NCBI RefSeq assembly: GCF_004138125.1
Contig: NZ_RXHS01000015.1
Location: 1 to 64,000, forward strand
Source of the DNA: Seramator thermalis
Lineage (GTDB): Bacteria; Bacteroidota; Bacteroidia; Bacteroidales; Dysgonomonadaceae
Length of the DNA stretch: 64,000 nt
Reading direction: 5' to 3'
The notes beneath the pieces are model-generated. The model had not been told where the DNA came from. It worked only from the letters and a program-made list of their open reading frames with translations, and did not search any database. The translations under genes were made by a program, and so were the position numbers. Every line of letters begins with the position of its first letter. Positions within the stretch are counted from its first letter, which is position 1. Shown here in pieces: positions 8,377-18,496 of this stretch.

Positions 8377-9912
8377 TTATAGTTTTATTTTTATTTTTTT
8401 TGCTCCCGACTCATTGTTAAAAGCATCCAGAGCCGTCACCACGTAAGTGTATTTTTTCTTCCCTCCTTCGTAAGGAAATAAATAAAAATTATCAGGGGTC
8501 ACTTTCACGATATTTTCGGCCCGACGGATATCGACCTTTTCGCCATCGCGAAAGCGATAAACGACATAATTCTTAGCCTTTTCGGGATTGGTGGGGTCAT
8601 TTTCGCGATCCCAAGCCAAAAAGTGCATGTCTTCGGTGTAAACTTCTTTCAGGTTTTTCACTTTTTTGGGTTTCCCGTCGAACATGTGTGTATAAGCCGG
8701 CAACAGCGCTTTGGCTCGATGTATTTCGGTTTTCAACAAACTTGTTACCCCATCGGCATTATCCAATATCAAATATCCATACCAATAGCAATTCCCGTTT
8801 ACAAACGACATTTCACGCGATTGACGAATTTTGGTTGGTAATTCGTTTTTGTCCATGCTTCGCTTTAAGTCCTGCCCGATGTATAATTGTTTGCCACTGT
8901 TGTTTGCATTCCACCAATGAAGCAAAGTGGTATAATCGGCCGCCCGATGTCCAATTTCCCAATAAAGTTGGGGCATGTTGTAGTCGATCCATCCTTTTTC
9001 TGCCCAAAGTTTGACGTCAGCATAAAGATCATCGTAATTCTGTAAGCCGTTGGTTTCGCTTCCCGAACCGTCGGGGGTACTTTTTTTGTTGCGGTAAATT
9101 CCAAACGGACTTACGCCAAATCGCACCCAAGGCTTAGTGGCGGCAATCGCGTATTTTATTTCTTGAATCAATAAATTCACATTGTTCCTGCGCCAATCAT
9201 CGCGCTGAGTAGCCGAAAATCCTTGCTTGGCCGCATACATCGAGAAACTTCGATCGTCCGGAAACGGCTGTCCGGCAATAGGATATGGATAAAAGTAGTC
9301 ATCCATGTGAATGGCATCTACATTATAGCGCGAAACGATGTCGCGCACAACATCGCAGATGAAAGCCCTGTTTTCGGGCAAACCTGGATCGAAAAACAAT
9401 TGCGTGCCATATTGAATAAATCGTTCGGGATATTTCCAATAAATATGATTGGGCGCAAGTTGTGTGCTCATGCTCGTTTTCACACGATAAGGATTAAGCC
9501 ATGCATGAAGCTCCATCCCTCGCTTGTGGCACTCTTCGATCATCACGGCAAGAGGGTCGAAAGAAGGATCGTCGGGTGCTTGTCCCTGACGTCCGGTAAG
9601 GAATCGGCTCCACGGCTCGAGATTCGATTTGTAAAAAGCATCGGCCTCCGGTCTCACCTGAAAAATTACGGCATTGATACCGGCCTCATCCAGTCTGCGA
9701 ACCATGTCGGCGATATATTGCTTCATGGCCGCGCTGTTCATCTGTTGATATCGAGTCTGGCCTACTGTTTGAATCCACGTGCCTCGAAATTCTCTTTTGG
9801 GAGTTGGATCGGCCACACGAACGAGAGTGGGCTTTTTTGACCCGCAAGCGGAGATAAAGGCCAGGAAAACGAAGATAACGACAAATCTAAAAACGGTACG
9901 TATTGAATTCAT
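8377..9912 (-). CDS. GHL10-type (DUF187) glycoside hydrolase-like lipoprotein
   Basis: From the chosen start (ATG at 9912) the protein has 511 residues and opens with a lipoprotein signal (VVIFVFLAFISAC). The body matches GHL10/DUF187: REFRGTWIQTVGQTRY, DEAGINAVIFQVRPEADAFY, RGMELHAWLNPYRV and DAIHMDDYFYPYPIAG, a TIM-barrel glycosidase-like fold. A fibronectin-like C-terminal part (about 425-511) follows. The substrate is not known. The longer reading frame from 9960 overlaps the antiporter gene and would bury the signal, so I reject it. It follows the antiporter gene by 16 bp. Confidence 0.85.
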   Translation of the reverse strand: MNSIRTVFRFVVIFVFLAFISACGSKKPTLVRVADPTPKREFRGTWIQTVGQTRYQQMNSAAMKQYIADMVRRLDEAGINAVIFQVRPEADAFYKSNLEPWSRFLTGRQGQAPDDPSFDPLAVMIEECHKRGMELHAWLNPYRVKTSMSTQLAPNHIYWKYPERFIQYGTQLFFDPGLPENRAFICDVVRDIVSRYNVDAIHMDDYFYPYPIAGQPFPDDRSFSMYAAKQGFSATQRDDWRRNNVNLLIQEIKYAIAATKPWVRFGVSPFGIYRNKKSTPDGSGSETNGLQNYDDLYADVKLWAEKGWIDYNMPQLYWEIGHRAADYTTLLHWWNANNSGKQLYIGQDLKRSMDKNELPTKIRQSREMSFVNGNCYWYGYLILDNADGVTSLLKTEIHRAKALLPAYTHMFDGKPKKVKNLKEVYTEDMHFLAWDRENDPTNPEKAKNYVVYRFRDGEKVDIRRAENIVKVTPDNFYLFPYEGGKKKYTYVVTALDAFNNESGAKKIKIKL

Positions 9913-9928
9913 TGCAATGAAATTACGA

Positions 9929-12010
9929 TTAAACGGGAGTGAAAATAGGATGCTCGTCATCCAGCAAATGCTCGGGCGTATATTGCTGAGGATAGATTAC
10001 CACTCTATTATAATTGGGAAAATTATTCTCGAGACGTGTTGGTAAATCGTCTAAAATGGAGAGATAAGATATATAGCCCGGATGAGCGGATACCACGATA
10101 AGCAAATCATCCGGCTTTATGAAACTCTTGCATTCCAGCGGATCGGCCCAATCGGTAAATGTCTGAAAAGTAAACAAATTTTTAATGTTTTTCTGGTTCG
10201 ATATTATTTTGTGCGTATTGGGGTGTCCGAGGTGAAGAACAGGTGCCGAAAGTTCTTGTGATAAAGTTGCGATTTTATTGACCCACACTTCAAACCCGTA
10301 TTCTCTTTCGGCAAGCGGTGGGGAAATTACCACAATCCGATTATGGGTTATTAACGGTTTTTCCAAATGACAAATAAACAAGTTTTTATCGAGCTTCTTT
10401 ATTGTCGTTTCTACTTTGTCTCCAATCCATCTTTCGAACAGTCCCATCTTACCCGGCCAACCCATAAACACAATATCGGCCATTGTTTCGCGAGCTGTTC
10501 GCACAATGCCGTCAGGAATATTATGATCAATTGTTGTAATGATGTCCACTTTTAATTCGGCCGCAATTGCCGAATTAACCGATTCCTGCAATTCTCTTCT
10601 AAAATTGATGATATTTTTTTCAGCTTCGATATTATTAGACACAACTCCGAGTAACGAAATGGGATTTTCCGACTTTTTATCCTTGATAAAAAAAGCAAAA
10701 TCGATTAAATGCCCTATATTGGGAGGATTGGCAATGGAAACCAATATTTTCTCCTGCGCAAATGTCCCCATAAATGATTTCGTAAGCTGACCATTATTTT
10801 GTTGCAATGCAATCTCGCGAGCCGCTTTTTGTGTTACTACCGAAGACACGACACATGTTAGCAAAATCAAGATAATGGTTCCGTTGAGTATGTAATCATC
10901 CAATATTCCGGCATGAAAACCCGTAATAATAATAGCCAGGGTGGCTGCAGCATGAGAGCTGCTCAGTCCGAAAATCAGGTTACGCTGGGAGGCCGAATAA
11001 TGAAATATTTTTTGAGTAAAAAAAGCCGCGACATACTTACCGATAAGCGCCACCAATGTTAATACCAGAGCCACCTTGATTGTGTTCCATCCATCCATTA
11101 CAACACTCAGATTCACGATCATGCCTACCGAAATAAGAAAGATAGGGATGAACAATGCATTGCCGAAAAAATCGATTCGATTCATCAAAGCAGAAGAGTG
11201 AGGTATAAGTTGATTCAATGCAAGACCGGCAGCAAACGCTCCGATAATGGCCTCCAAACCTCCCATTTCAGCCAAAAAGCCACAAAGAAAAAGTATGAAA
11301 AGAACGAAAATATAATGAGAATATTTATCGTCTCCGATTTTTTGAAAAAACCATCGGGCAAGCTTCGGAATAAATAAAAAAACAATTACCGAGAAAACCG
11401 CGAGTGAAACAATCAATCGCAGCCAAAAAGAAAATGGTAACCCGCTCTGTCCTCCGGTGGTGACAATTGTCAGAATAATTAAAACTACGACATCCGTAAA
11501 AATAGTCCCTCCAACGGTGATGGCAACCGCCTGATTTTTGGAAACTCCCATCCGACTAACGATAGGATAGGACAATAACGTATGTGTGGAAAACATGCTG
11601 GCCGTGAGAAAACTGGTCAAAGACTCGTATCCCAAACCAAATCTGCATACCGGATAGCCGATCAAAAGAGGAAACATAAAAGTTAGCGCCCCAAAAAGAA
11701 GACTTTTGTTTTGATGTATTCTGAAATCGTTAAAATCCAACTCCAATCCTGCCGTAAACATGATATACATCAGGCCGATAGTCGAAAACATCTGCATAGT
11801 TGCATCGTTGGATATTAAATTTAATCCGAATGGGCCGATAATGATACCCGCGAAAATCAATCCGATAATACTCGGTACGCGTATCCGGTTTAAAATGATG
11901 GTTACTAACAAAACAATGGTCAACAAAACCAGAAACACAATAACAGGATTGGATAATGGTAATGAAAATTCATGCGAAAAACTGCTTAGTAATATTGTTC
12001 CCATATCCAA
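9929..12010 (-). CDS. CPA2-family cation:proton antiporter with C-terminal Usp-like domain
   Basis: The 693-residue protein has about 12-13 transmembrane helices in the first 400 residues, with the CPA2 pattern (RVPSIIGLIFAGIIIGPFG, GLEAIIGAFAAGLALN). The cytoplasmic part (about 410-690) resembles tandem universal-stress-protein-like domains (ILVSIANPPNIGHLIDFAFF, ADIVFMGWPGKMG). It should exchange Na+ or K+ for protons at the inner membrane, with the Usp part perhaps sensing nucleotide. The GHL10 gene follows 16 bp downstream, so both may share a transcript. Confidence 0.85.
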   Translation of the reverse strand: MDMGTILLSSFSHEFSLPLSNPVIVFLVLLTIVLLVTIILNRIRVPSIIGLIFAGIIIGPFGLNLISNDATMQMFSTIGLMYIMFTAGLELDFNDFRIHQNKSLLFGALTFMFPLLIGYPVCRFGLGYESLTSFLTASMFSTHTLLSYPIVSRMGVSKNQAVAITVGGTIFTDVVVLIILTIVTTGGQSGLPFSFWLRLIVSLAVFSVIVFLFIPKLARWFFQKIGDDKYSHYIFVLFILFLCGFLAEMGGLEAIIGAFAAGLALNQLIPHSSALMNRIDFFGNALFIPIFLISVGMIVNLSVVMDGWNTIKVALVLTLVALIGKYVAAFFTQKIFHYSASQRNLIFGLSSSHAAATLAIIITGFHAGILDDYILNGTIILILLTCVVSSVVTQKAAREIALQQNNGQLTKSFMGTFAQEKILVSIANPPNIGHLIDFAFFIKDKKSENPISLLGVVSNNIEAEKNIINFRRELQESVNSAIAAELKVDIITTIDHNIPDGIVRTARETMADIVFMGWPGKMGLFERWIGDKVETTIKKLDKNLFICHLEKPLITHNRIVVISPPLAEREYGFEVWVNKIATLSQELSAPVLHLGHPNTHKIISNQKNIKNLFTFQTFTDWADPLECKSFIKPDDLLIVVSAHPGYISYLSILDDLPTRLENNFPNYNRVVIYPQQYTPEHLLDDEHPIFTPV

Positions 12011-12242
12011 TCAAAATTTGTGGCGATTATAATCTATAAAAGTATAAAAGGAAAATCTGCTTAACATGTTCACAAAAATAATTATTTTTTTGTTTTCATC
12101 CCGAAAGATGCTTCTTTAAAAGTCACCAAAACAGACAAAAACAAAATTGCCTCCTTTATTCAACTTTAGAATTAACCGAATAAACAGCTCAAAACCGTAT
12201 TTGATAAAAAATCATTACTTTTGCAAGTTATTTTCGCAGCTT
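12011..12242. promoter_or_regulatory. Intergenic region with uvrA -7 box at 12216-12223
   Basis: The segment separates the divergent antiporter gene and uvrA. TACTTTTG at 12216-12223 matches the Bacteroidota -7 element TAnnTTTG and lies 19 bp before the uvrA ATG at 12243. I see no LexA-like site that I would trust. Confidence 0.5.
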
Positions 12243-15041
12243 ATGAATTCCAATCAAATCGAAATAAAAGGTGCACGCGTCAACAACCTCAAAAATATTG
12301 ACGTAAACATCCCTCGCAATACACTCACCGTTATTACCGGCCTTTCGGGTTCCGGAAAATCTTCGCTCGCTTTCGATACTCTTTATGCAGAAGGTCAACG
12401 ACGTTATGTAGAAAGTCTCTCGGCTTATGCCCGACAGTTTCTCGGACGAATGAACAAACCCGAATGCGACTATATTCACGGCATTCCGCCGGCAATTGCC
12501 ATCGAACAAAAAGTTACCACCCGAAACCCGCGATCTACTGTTGGCACTTCAACAGAAATTTACGAATATCTCCGACTCCTTTTTGCACGCATCGGGAAAA
12601 CAATCTCACCGGTTTCCGGTGTCGAAGTCAAAAGACATTTCGTTTCCGACGTTGTGGACAAAATGCTCGAATATCGCCCGGGAACGCGAATGGCAGTTCT
12701 CTCGCCCATTCAGTTGCACAACAACCGAACGCTTGCCGAACAACTCGAAATCCTGATGAAAGAAGGCTTTTCGCGCGTAGATGTCGGAGAACAGTTTTAT
12801 CGTATTGACGAGCTTCTCGCGCAAAAGGAATTACCTTCCAAAGAAGATATTTTATTGGTTATCGATCGACTTTCGTGCTCATCGGACAAAGCAACCGTCA
12901 ACCGGCTTTCCGATTCGGTAGAAACTGCATTTCTTGAAGGCAATGGTGAATGTGTAGTCCGATTTTGGACCGAAAACGGCATCGAATCGTTCGTCTTTTC
13001 CAATCGCTTCGAAGCGGATGGCATGACGTTCGAAGAGCCTACCGATTTGATGTTCAATTTCAACAGCCCGATCGGGGCCTGCCCCAAGTGTGAAGGCTTT
13101 GGTAAGGTAATCGGCATCGACGAAAATCTGGTGATTCCCGACAAAAGCCTTTCGGTTCAGGAAGAATGCGTGCAATGCTGGAAAGGCGAAAAAATGAGCG
13201 AGTGGCAGAAAGAATTCGTCCGCAATGCCTACAAGGCCGATTTTCCGATTCACAGGGCATATTATGACCTCACCGATAGCGAGAAGGACATCCTGTGGAA
13301 TGGTCGGCACGACTTGGGCATCTATGGCATCAACGATTTTTTCGAAATGCTCGAGCAGAATCTTTACAAGATACAATATCGCGTCATGCTGGCCCGCTAT
13401 CGGGGGAAAACCGATTGTCCCGTGTGCAAAGGTTCGCGACTTAAGCCCGAAGCGCTTTACGTGAAAGTGGGCGGTCATTCCATTGCCGATTTGGTACTCA
13501 TGCCGGTAACCGAACTAAAGGAATTTTTCAACCATCTCGAATTGAGTGATACCGACAAAGCTATTGCGGAACGATTGCTGACGGAGATTCACAATCGTCT
13601 GCAGTTTTTAATCGACGTAGGATTAGGTTACCTCACGCTCAATCGTCTTTCCAATACCCTGTCGGGTGGCGAAAGCCAACGCATCAATTTGGCTTCGTCA
13701 CTGGGCAGCAGCCTGGTGGGATCACTCTATATTCTCGACGAGCCGAGCATCGGATTGCACTCACGGGATACTCATCTGCTGATCAACGTATTGCGCGATT
13801 TGCAACAATTGGGCAATACCGTAGTCGTGGTTGAGCACGACGAAGAAATCATTCGCGCAGCCGATTACATCATTGATATCGGGCCCCGAGCCGGACGATT
13901 GGGGGGTGAAATAATGTATCAGGGAAAAGTATCGGAAATCGAACGAAACACCGACAGCTACACCGTGAAATATCTGACTGGTGAAGAGCAAATCGAAGTG
14001 CCACACAATCGTCGCAAATGGAACAACTACATCGAAGTGCGTGGCGCACGTCAAAACAATTTGAAAAATATTACCGTTAAATTTCCACTGAATGTAATGA
14101 CCGTCGTTACCGGCGTCAGCGGTTCGGGAAAATCGTCGCTCGTAAACGATGTGTTATATAATGCCTTGCAATATCATTACAAGGGGACATCACTCGAGAA
14201 TGTAGAATTTAACGGAATCGGCGGCGATTTGAGGCTAATTAAAAATGTTGAATACGTCGATCAAAATCCCATCGGACGTTCTTCACGGTCGAATCCCGTA
14301 ACTTATATCAAAGCCTACGACGAAATCCGAAAACTATTCGCCGCACAGCCTCTTGCAAAACAGATGAATTTTTCGCCGGCCTATTTTTCTTTCAACGTCG
14401 AAGGCGGGCGGTGCGAAGAATGCAAAGGAGAAGGCACTATTACCGTAGAAATGCAGTTCATGGCCGATATCAAGCTCGAATGTGAATCGTGCCACGGAAA
14501 ACGATTTTCGCAGGAAGTGCTCGATGTGGAATATCATGGCGTTAACATCTACGATGTGCTGGAAATGACCGTAAATCAGGCTATCGAATTTTTTGGCGCA
14601 CAAAAAGGGGCTACCGAAAAGAAAATCGTAAAACGATTGAAGCCGCTGCAAGATGTCGGACTCGGATATATTAAGCTGGGACAATCGTCGTCAACTTTAT
14701 CGGGTGGCGAAAATCAGCGTGTGAAACTTGCCTATTACCTCGGGGAAGAAAAAAGTGAGGCAACTCTATTTATCTTCGATGAACCGACAACCGGCTTGCA
14801 CTTTCACGACATAAAAACGCTGCTTCGTGCTTTCAATGCACTTATCGAACGTGGCCATACCGTGCTCGTCATCGAACACAACATGGAAGTGATCAAATGT
14901 GCCGACCATATCATCGACATCGGCCCCGAAGGCGGAAAGGCCGGAGGTTATATCGTTTGTGAGGGAACGCCCGAAAGAGTTGCCTCCTGCCCCGAATCAT
15001 ATACCGGTCAGTTTCTCAAAGAGAAACTGTCGATAAAATGA
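12243..15041 (+). CDS. uvrA: Excinuclease ABC subunit A
   Basis: UvrA recognises bulky DNA lesions and loads UvrB in nucleotide excision repair. The 932-residue product has both ABC modules: Walker A GLSGSGKS (33-40) and GVSGSGKS, and signatures LSGGESQRI and LSGGENQRV. Zinc-finger Cys pairs are present ([24 protein letters not shown]...CESCHGK). ATG 12243 is chosen because it gives the usual N-terminus and follows a -7 box; the upstream frame extension to 12147 contains that promoter. The length is normal. It is transcribed alone. Confidence 0.97.
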   Translation: MNSNQIEIKGARVNNLKNIDVNIPRNTLTVITGLSGSGKSSLAFDTLYAEGQRRYVESLSAYARQFLGRMNKPECDYIHGIPPAIAIEQKVTTRNPRSTVGTSTEIYEYLRLLFARIGKTISPVSGVEVKRHFVSDVVDKMLEYRPGTRMAVLSPIQLHNNRTLAEQLEILMKEGFSRVDVGEQFYRIDELLAQKELPSKEDILLVIDRLSCSSDKATVNRLSDSVETAFLEGNGECVVRFWTENGIESFVFSNRFEADGMTFEEPTDLMFNFNSPIGACPKCEGFGKVIGIDENLVIPDKSLSVQEECVQCWKGEKMSEWQKEFVRNAYKADFPIHRAYYDLTDSEKDILWNGRHDLGIYGINDFFEMLEQNLYKIQYRVMLARYRGKTDCPVCKGSRLKPEALYVKVGGHSIADLVLMPVTELKEFFNHLELSDTDKAIAERLLTEIHNRLQFLIDVGLGYLTLNRLSNTLSGGESQRINLASSLGSSLVGSLYILDEPSIGLHSRDTHLLINVLRDLQQLGNTVVVVEHDEEIIRAADYIIDIGPRAGRLGGEIMYQGKVSEIERNTDSYTVKYLTGEEQIEVPHNRRKWNNYIEVRGARQNNLKNITVKFPLNVMTVVTGVSGSGKSSLVNDVLYNALQYHYKGTSLENVEFNGIGGDLRLIKNVEYVDQNPIGRSSRSNPVTYIKAYDEIRKLFAAQPLAKQMNFSPAYFSFNVEGGRCEECKGEGTITVEMQFMADIKLECESCHGKRFSQEVLDVEYHGVNIYDVLEMTVNQAIEFFGAQKGATEKKIVKRLKPLQDVGLGYIKLGQSSSTLSGGENQRVKLAYYLGEEKSEATLFIFDEPTTGLHFHDIKTLLRAFNALIERGHTVLVIEHNMEVIKCADHIIDIGPEGGKAGGYIVCEGTPERVASCPESYTGQFLKEKLSIK

Positions 15042-15098
15042 TCGGAAAACACAAGCTACGTACTACCAAGAAATTTGATCGGATTCGGGAAATCCTTG

Positions 15099-15626
15099 TC
15101 AAAAACTAAACGTATTGGAGCCCGATTCGAAATCCGATAGCGAAAATAAACCTGCGCCCAATACCACAAAAAACAAAATAAAATAAAGAACCAAGATAAT
15201 GGCGGACCACAGCAGTGATGCTTTTGCCCAACTCACCTTATTCGGATTATGGTTGCCTTCGCTGAATGCCCAAATAAACAGAAAAACAATATTGACAACC
15301 GGAACGAGCATAATCAGGTAAGTGATGATCCAATCCTTCACTTTCATTACCGGAGCATTGTTCGACTCCTTTCCTCCTTCAGAATTCGAATTAACGGGTT
15401 GTTGGTACGCCGGTGCTGCCGTAGTTTCCTGCACTGTATTTGTCGCGGGATAACCCTGCTCTGCAAACAGAGATTGCAGCTCGGCCACCTCGTCGGCACG
15501 CATCCATTGTGTCATGCCCTGCGTCCACACAAGCGTTTCCTTGCGGATATGTTCATTTCGAAGCTCTTCGGGTGTGTAGGTTCCCTTTTGTTTGCCATCG
15601 ATGTCGATATAAAAGTAATGATTCAT
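15099..15626 (-). CDS. GYF_2-domain membrane protein
   Basis: The product is 175 residues. Residues 1-52 form a GYF_2 (DUF4339) domain (YFYIDIDGKQKGTYTPEEL, WTQGMTQWMRADE), a predicted peptide-binding module. A Gln/Ser/Asn-rich linker follows, then two hydrophobic segments (about 98-118 and 135-160) that should insert in the inner membrane. It lies 18 bp after the small lipoprotein gene upstream and is probably co-transcribed with it. The role is unknown. Confidence 0.75.
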   Translation of the reverse strand: MNHYFYIDIDGKQKGTYTPEELRNEHIRKETLVWTQGMTQWMRADEVAELQSLFAEQGYPATNTVQETTAAPAYQQPVNSNSEGGKESNNAPVMKVKDWIITYLIMLVPVVNIVFLFIWAFSEGNHNPNKVSWAKASLLWSAIILVLYFILFFVVLGAGLFSLSDFESGSNTFSF

Positions 15627-15644
15627 AATACGTTATATTAATTG

Positions 15645-16052
15645 TTATTTATATTGAGCAGGAGTAACCGTTATATCGTGAACGACATTTTGTAGGGAAT
15701 CCCTATAAAAATATCGAAGCGTAACATCATTATCCCGGAATATGCGCAAATCGGGACTTGATGCCACTTGTGAACGAATATTTTCAGAAATAGTCTGTTT
15801 CAGTTCTCTGAAAAGCGAATCGGCATTCGTGGTATTCAAAATAGTATAATAATAACAAAATTCGTTATCCTTTGTCACAGAAGCGCTGTCAAAACGCGTG
15901 AAGCGATCGAGCATCACAGGCGTTGAACCATTCAGATTCGAAGCCATTTCGTTCAGCTTATGGTTAAGCTCCCTGTTTTTGGAAGTACATCCCCAAAAAG
16001 AAATCAAATATGGCAGCGATATGAGGGAAAAAAGCAATAATAATCTTTTCAT
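15645..16052 (-). CDS. Small lipoprotein, unknown function
   Basis: The product is 135 residues with a lipoprotein signal (LPYLISFWGC, Cys22). The mature part carries LNHKLNEMASNLNGSTPVML and FYRDSLQNVVHDITVTP, a compact alpha/beta domain I cannot assign. It precedes the GYF-domain gene by 18 bp, so the two may form an operon at the cell envelope. Confidence 0.6.
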   Translation of the reverse strand: MKRLLLLFSLISLPYLISFWGCTSKNRELNHKLNEMASNLNGSTPVMLDRFTRFDSASVTKDNEFCYYYTILNTTNADSLFRELKQTISENIRSQVASSPDLRIFRDNDVTLRYFYRDSLQNVVHDITVTPAQYK

Positions 16053-16266
16053 AAGAATGCGAATAAGTTTACAAATTTAAAAAAGTTTTAAAAGCCAAAG
16101 AGGAAATATTCGGATTATTTTTCAAGGTTCTTTTTGAAATAGTGTGGGTAGATAAAAATAAAGGTTACTTCATAAATTACAGATGGCTCGCTTATTTCAA
16201 TATTTATTACTCAAATTCCGCTCTTCCTTTTCCATTATCCTTATCAATTCTCAATTCCCCTCATAA

Positions 16267-16322
16267 ACTGTCCCCTTAAGATAAGGGGACAAGTGCTGCC
16301 TGCAGGCAGTGCAGGGGTTATG
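16267..16322. repeat. Palindromic TCCCCTTAAGATAAGGGGA repeat element
   Basis: A near-perfect palindrome (CCCCTTA..TAAGGGG) is followed by GTGCTGCCTGCAGGCAG and GCAGGGGTTATG. The same composite appears in opposite orientation at about 39697-39750 and 39817-39870, with a variant at 39897-39946. It looks like a dispersed non-coding repeat family. Confidence 0.65.
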
Positions 16323-16490
16323 TATGATACTACACTTTAATTGCAAAAATCTAACTTCGCGTCTTAGTGTCTTCGTGGCAAATATTAGCCACTAAGGTTC
16401 AAAAAAATCAATGGATAATTGATAATGCACAATGGATAATTCCCCGATTCAATGATTCTCTGTAATTCGCAATTCGTAATTCCCATTTCT

Positions 16491-16569
16491 CTACTTCTCC
16501 ACTTCTTCCAAATTATCAATTGTTCGAATGGGACTATCGCCGTATTTGCGTCGTATTTGCGTCGTACTT
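16491..16569 (+). repeat. Dispersed repeat, inverted partner at 39582-39660
   Basis: About 78 bp starting CTTCTCCACTTCTTCCAAAT and including CGTATTTGCGTCGTATTTGC are the reverse complement of 39582-39660 with very few differences. The unit contains short tandem CGTATTTG words. No coding function is apparent. Confidence 0.7.
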
Positions 16570-16786
16570 CGCTCTTGTTGACCTTGTACAAACTCCAAAA
16601 AGAAAATTTTTCAAACTTGAAGCTGAAAAACAGTAAGTTGTTGCTTTCTACCATCCCACCTCCGGATCTAATAGATTTCAGTAACCGGCAATGAGCCCTT
16701 CCCATTTAGATTGACCAATATTGATGTGATGACACGTATTTTTACCGGTAACTCTTTATTGCCTGTAAATTGATTCACAAGCATTT

Positions 16787-16822
16787 AAAAAACATTGGCA
16801 GGATGTCTCACGACATTCTGCC
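16787..16822 (-). terminator. Probable dgt transcription terminator
   Basis: On the minus strand GGCAGAATGTC-GTGA-GACATCCTGCC forms an 11-bp stem with one G-U pair, followed by AATGTTTTTT. It lies about 135 bp after the dgt stop codon and faces the right way to end that transcript. Confidence 0.55.
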
Positions 16823-16957
16823 AAACTTGTTAACCTTAAATCTAATACTATTATGAAAAAACCACGATGCAAATATAAAAAAGAAATAAAAACGCAGCAA
16901 ATAATTTCAATAAAAAATAAATTTTTTTCGAAATATATCATTTTGTAAGTTGCGTGG

Positions 16958-18286
16958 CTAAATTGCAGGCAAACCCATACCCGTAATTTTACGATATAAA
17001 TCGAGAGCATAAACATCGGTCATACCGGAAACATAATCCACCATGGCCTGAATTTTTCCATACAGTGATGAGGCAGCAGTTTCGTATTGTTCCGGTATGC
17101 GGTCAAGCAAAATACGCGAATAGGCATGATTCGGAGTGAGTGCAGCATCGATAAATTTTTCAAGCAAAAAGCCGATGATTCGATATCCGGCAATTTCGAC
17201 GTCCAATACCTCTTTCGATCGGTAGATGGACGAGACGGCAAATTGCGAACATTCGGCATAAGCCTCTTTGGTTTTTGATGAGATCCGCTTAATAAGAGAG
17301 CCTTCGAATTCGCCGGATAGCAATAAATGTTCATTTTCGAGAAAAACATCCACACACTCATTCACCAATTCGCCGATAACGCTTGCCCGCAAATATGCAA
17401 TCTGCTCGTTGACGTCGCTCACGCGAGCCAGCGTCTGCATTCGCCTTTCTTTGCGAGGCTCATCAAAAAAATTCAGAAACAATTCGATCGCCTTCTCGGT
17501 AGTTACCAAATGCAGTTTGTGGGCATCCTCGATGTCCATCACCTGATAACAAATATCGTCAGCCGCTTCCACCAGAAAAACCAACGGGAAACGTGCAAAT
17601 TTAAGCGGCTGTTCATTCACTGTTGCAATGCCAAGATCGCCGGCAATAGTGCTATAATCGGATTCTTCGGAAGCAAAAAAACCGAATTTGTTTTTTCCGC
17701 CACTCAGTTCCGACGAAAAAGGATATTTAACTATGGATGCTATGGTAGAATAAGTGAGGGCAAATCCCCCTTCTCGCCGTCCTCTGAACTGATGAATGAG
17801 TAAACGCAAAGCGTTGGCATTGCCTTCGAAACACGTGAAATCCGACCAACGGCTACCTTCCTTTTCGATTTGCGCTTGCAATGACTTTCCTTTTCCTTCC
17901 GAAAAAAATGTGGATATCGCCTGCTCTCCCGAATGGCCAAAAGGAGGGTTTCCCAAATCGTGAGCCAAACAGGCAGCCGAAACAATCGAAGCAATTTCTT
18001 CGAAATGTGCAGGCGAATCGGGATATCTTCGGCGCAATTCTCGACCTACAATTTCGCCCAACGAACGTCCTACGCTCGAAACCTCCAAACTGTGCGTCAA
18101 TCTGTTGTGCACAAAAATACTACCCGGCAAGGGGAAAACCTGTGTTTTGTTTTGAAGGCGACGAAATGGCGACGAAAAAATCAATCGATCATAATCGCGC
18201 TGATATTCCGTGCGATCATGCGTCTTTTCGTCGTGGTACGATTCCATGCCGAAACGCTTAGTGGATAATAGCTGCTCCCAATTCAT
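16958..18286 (-). CDS. dgt: Deoxyguanosinetriphosphate triphosphohydrolase (HD family)
   Basis: The enzyme hydrolyses dGTP (or dNTPs) to the nucleoside and triphosphate, affecting dNTP pools. The 442-residue product has the N-terminal EYQRDYDRLIFSSPFRRLQN motif and the HD metal residues: His65 in NRLTHSLEV and His108-Asp109 in AHDLGNPPFGHSGE. ATG 18286 (MNWEQLLSTKRFGM) is chosen over the frame start at 18322 because it gives the family N-terminus. The gene stands alone, divergent from feoB. Confidence 0.93.
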   Translation of the reverse strand: MNWEQLLSTKRFGMESYHDEKTHDRTEYQRDYDRLIFSSPFRRLQNKTQVFPLPGSIFVHNRLTHSLEVSSVGRSLGEIVGRELRRRYPDSPAHFEEIASIVSAACLAHDLGNPPFGHSGEQAISTFFSEGKGKSLQAQIEKEGSRWSDFTCFEGNANALRLLIHQFRGRREGGFALTYSTIASIVKYPFSSELSGGKNKFGFFASEESDYSTIAGDLGIATVNEQPLKFARFPLVFLVEAADDICYQVMDIEDAHKLHLVTTEKAIELFLNFFDEPRKERRMQTLARVSDVNEQIAYLRASVIGELVNECVDVFLENEHLLLSGEFEGSLIKRISSKTKEAYAECSQFAVSSIYRSKEVLDVEIAGYRIIGFLLEKFIDAALTPNHAYSRILLDRIPEQYETAASSLYGKIQAMVDYVSGMTDVYALDLYRKITGMGLPAI

Positions 18287-18496
18287 CGTGTTGTTTTCTT
18301 CATTGTCGCAAATATACGACATTTAATTGGTGAATAATACTTTCGAAACAGCTTTCTATCTACTTGTTTAGCCGCTGCGTTATTTAAACTAATTATAAAT
18401 AATTGATCAAACAGGGAATGATTCTCGGAAAAAATATGCAACTTTGCATTTCGAAATAACAAAAGAGATTAACCACACATAAATCATATATAATAG

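Larger units (their letters stand above)
16053..16957. other. Long non-coding region rich in repeats
   Basis: About 900 bp hold no supported gene. They contain a CCCCTTAAGATAAGGGG palindrome element (16267-16322), AT-rich direct-repeat text built of AATTG/GATAATG words, one arm of a long-range inverted repeat (16491-16569) and a hairpin at 16797-16822. A 31-codon frame at 16853-16948 is preceded by a leader like those of SusC-type genes, but it is too short and unconserved in appearance to call. Relatives of these repeats recur at 39.5-40.6 and 42.0-42.5 kb. Confidence 0.6.

Noticed and set aside
9913-9960. Start of the GHL10 gene at 9960
   Set aside because: It would overlap the antiporter gene and place extra residues ahead of the lipoprotein signal.
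12147-12242. N-terminal extension of uvrA from ATG 12147
   Set aside because: The 32 extra codons contain the -7 box and have no counterpart in UvrA proteins; ATG 12243 gives the normal N-terminus.
16853-16948. 31-codon frame after a SusC-like leader (AATCTAATACTATTATG)
   Set aside because: The peptide is short, Lys-rich and without a signal or partner; it may be the scar of a lost gene but is not supported as a gene.
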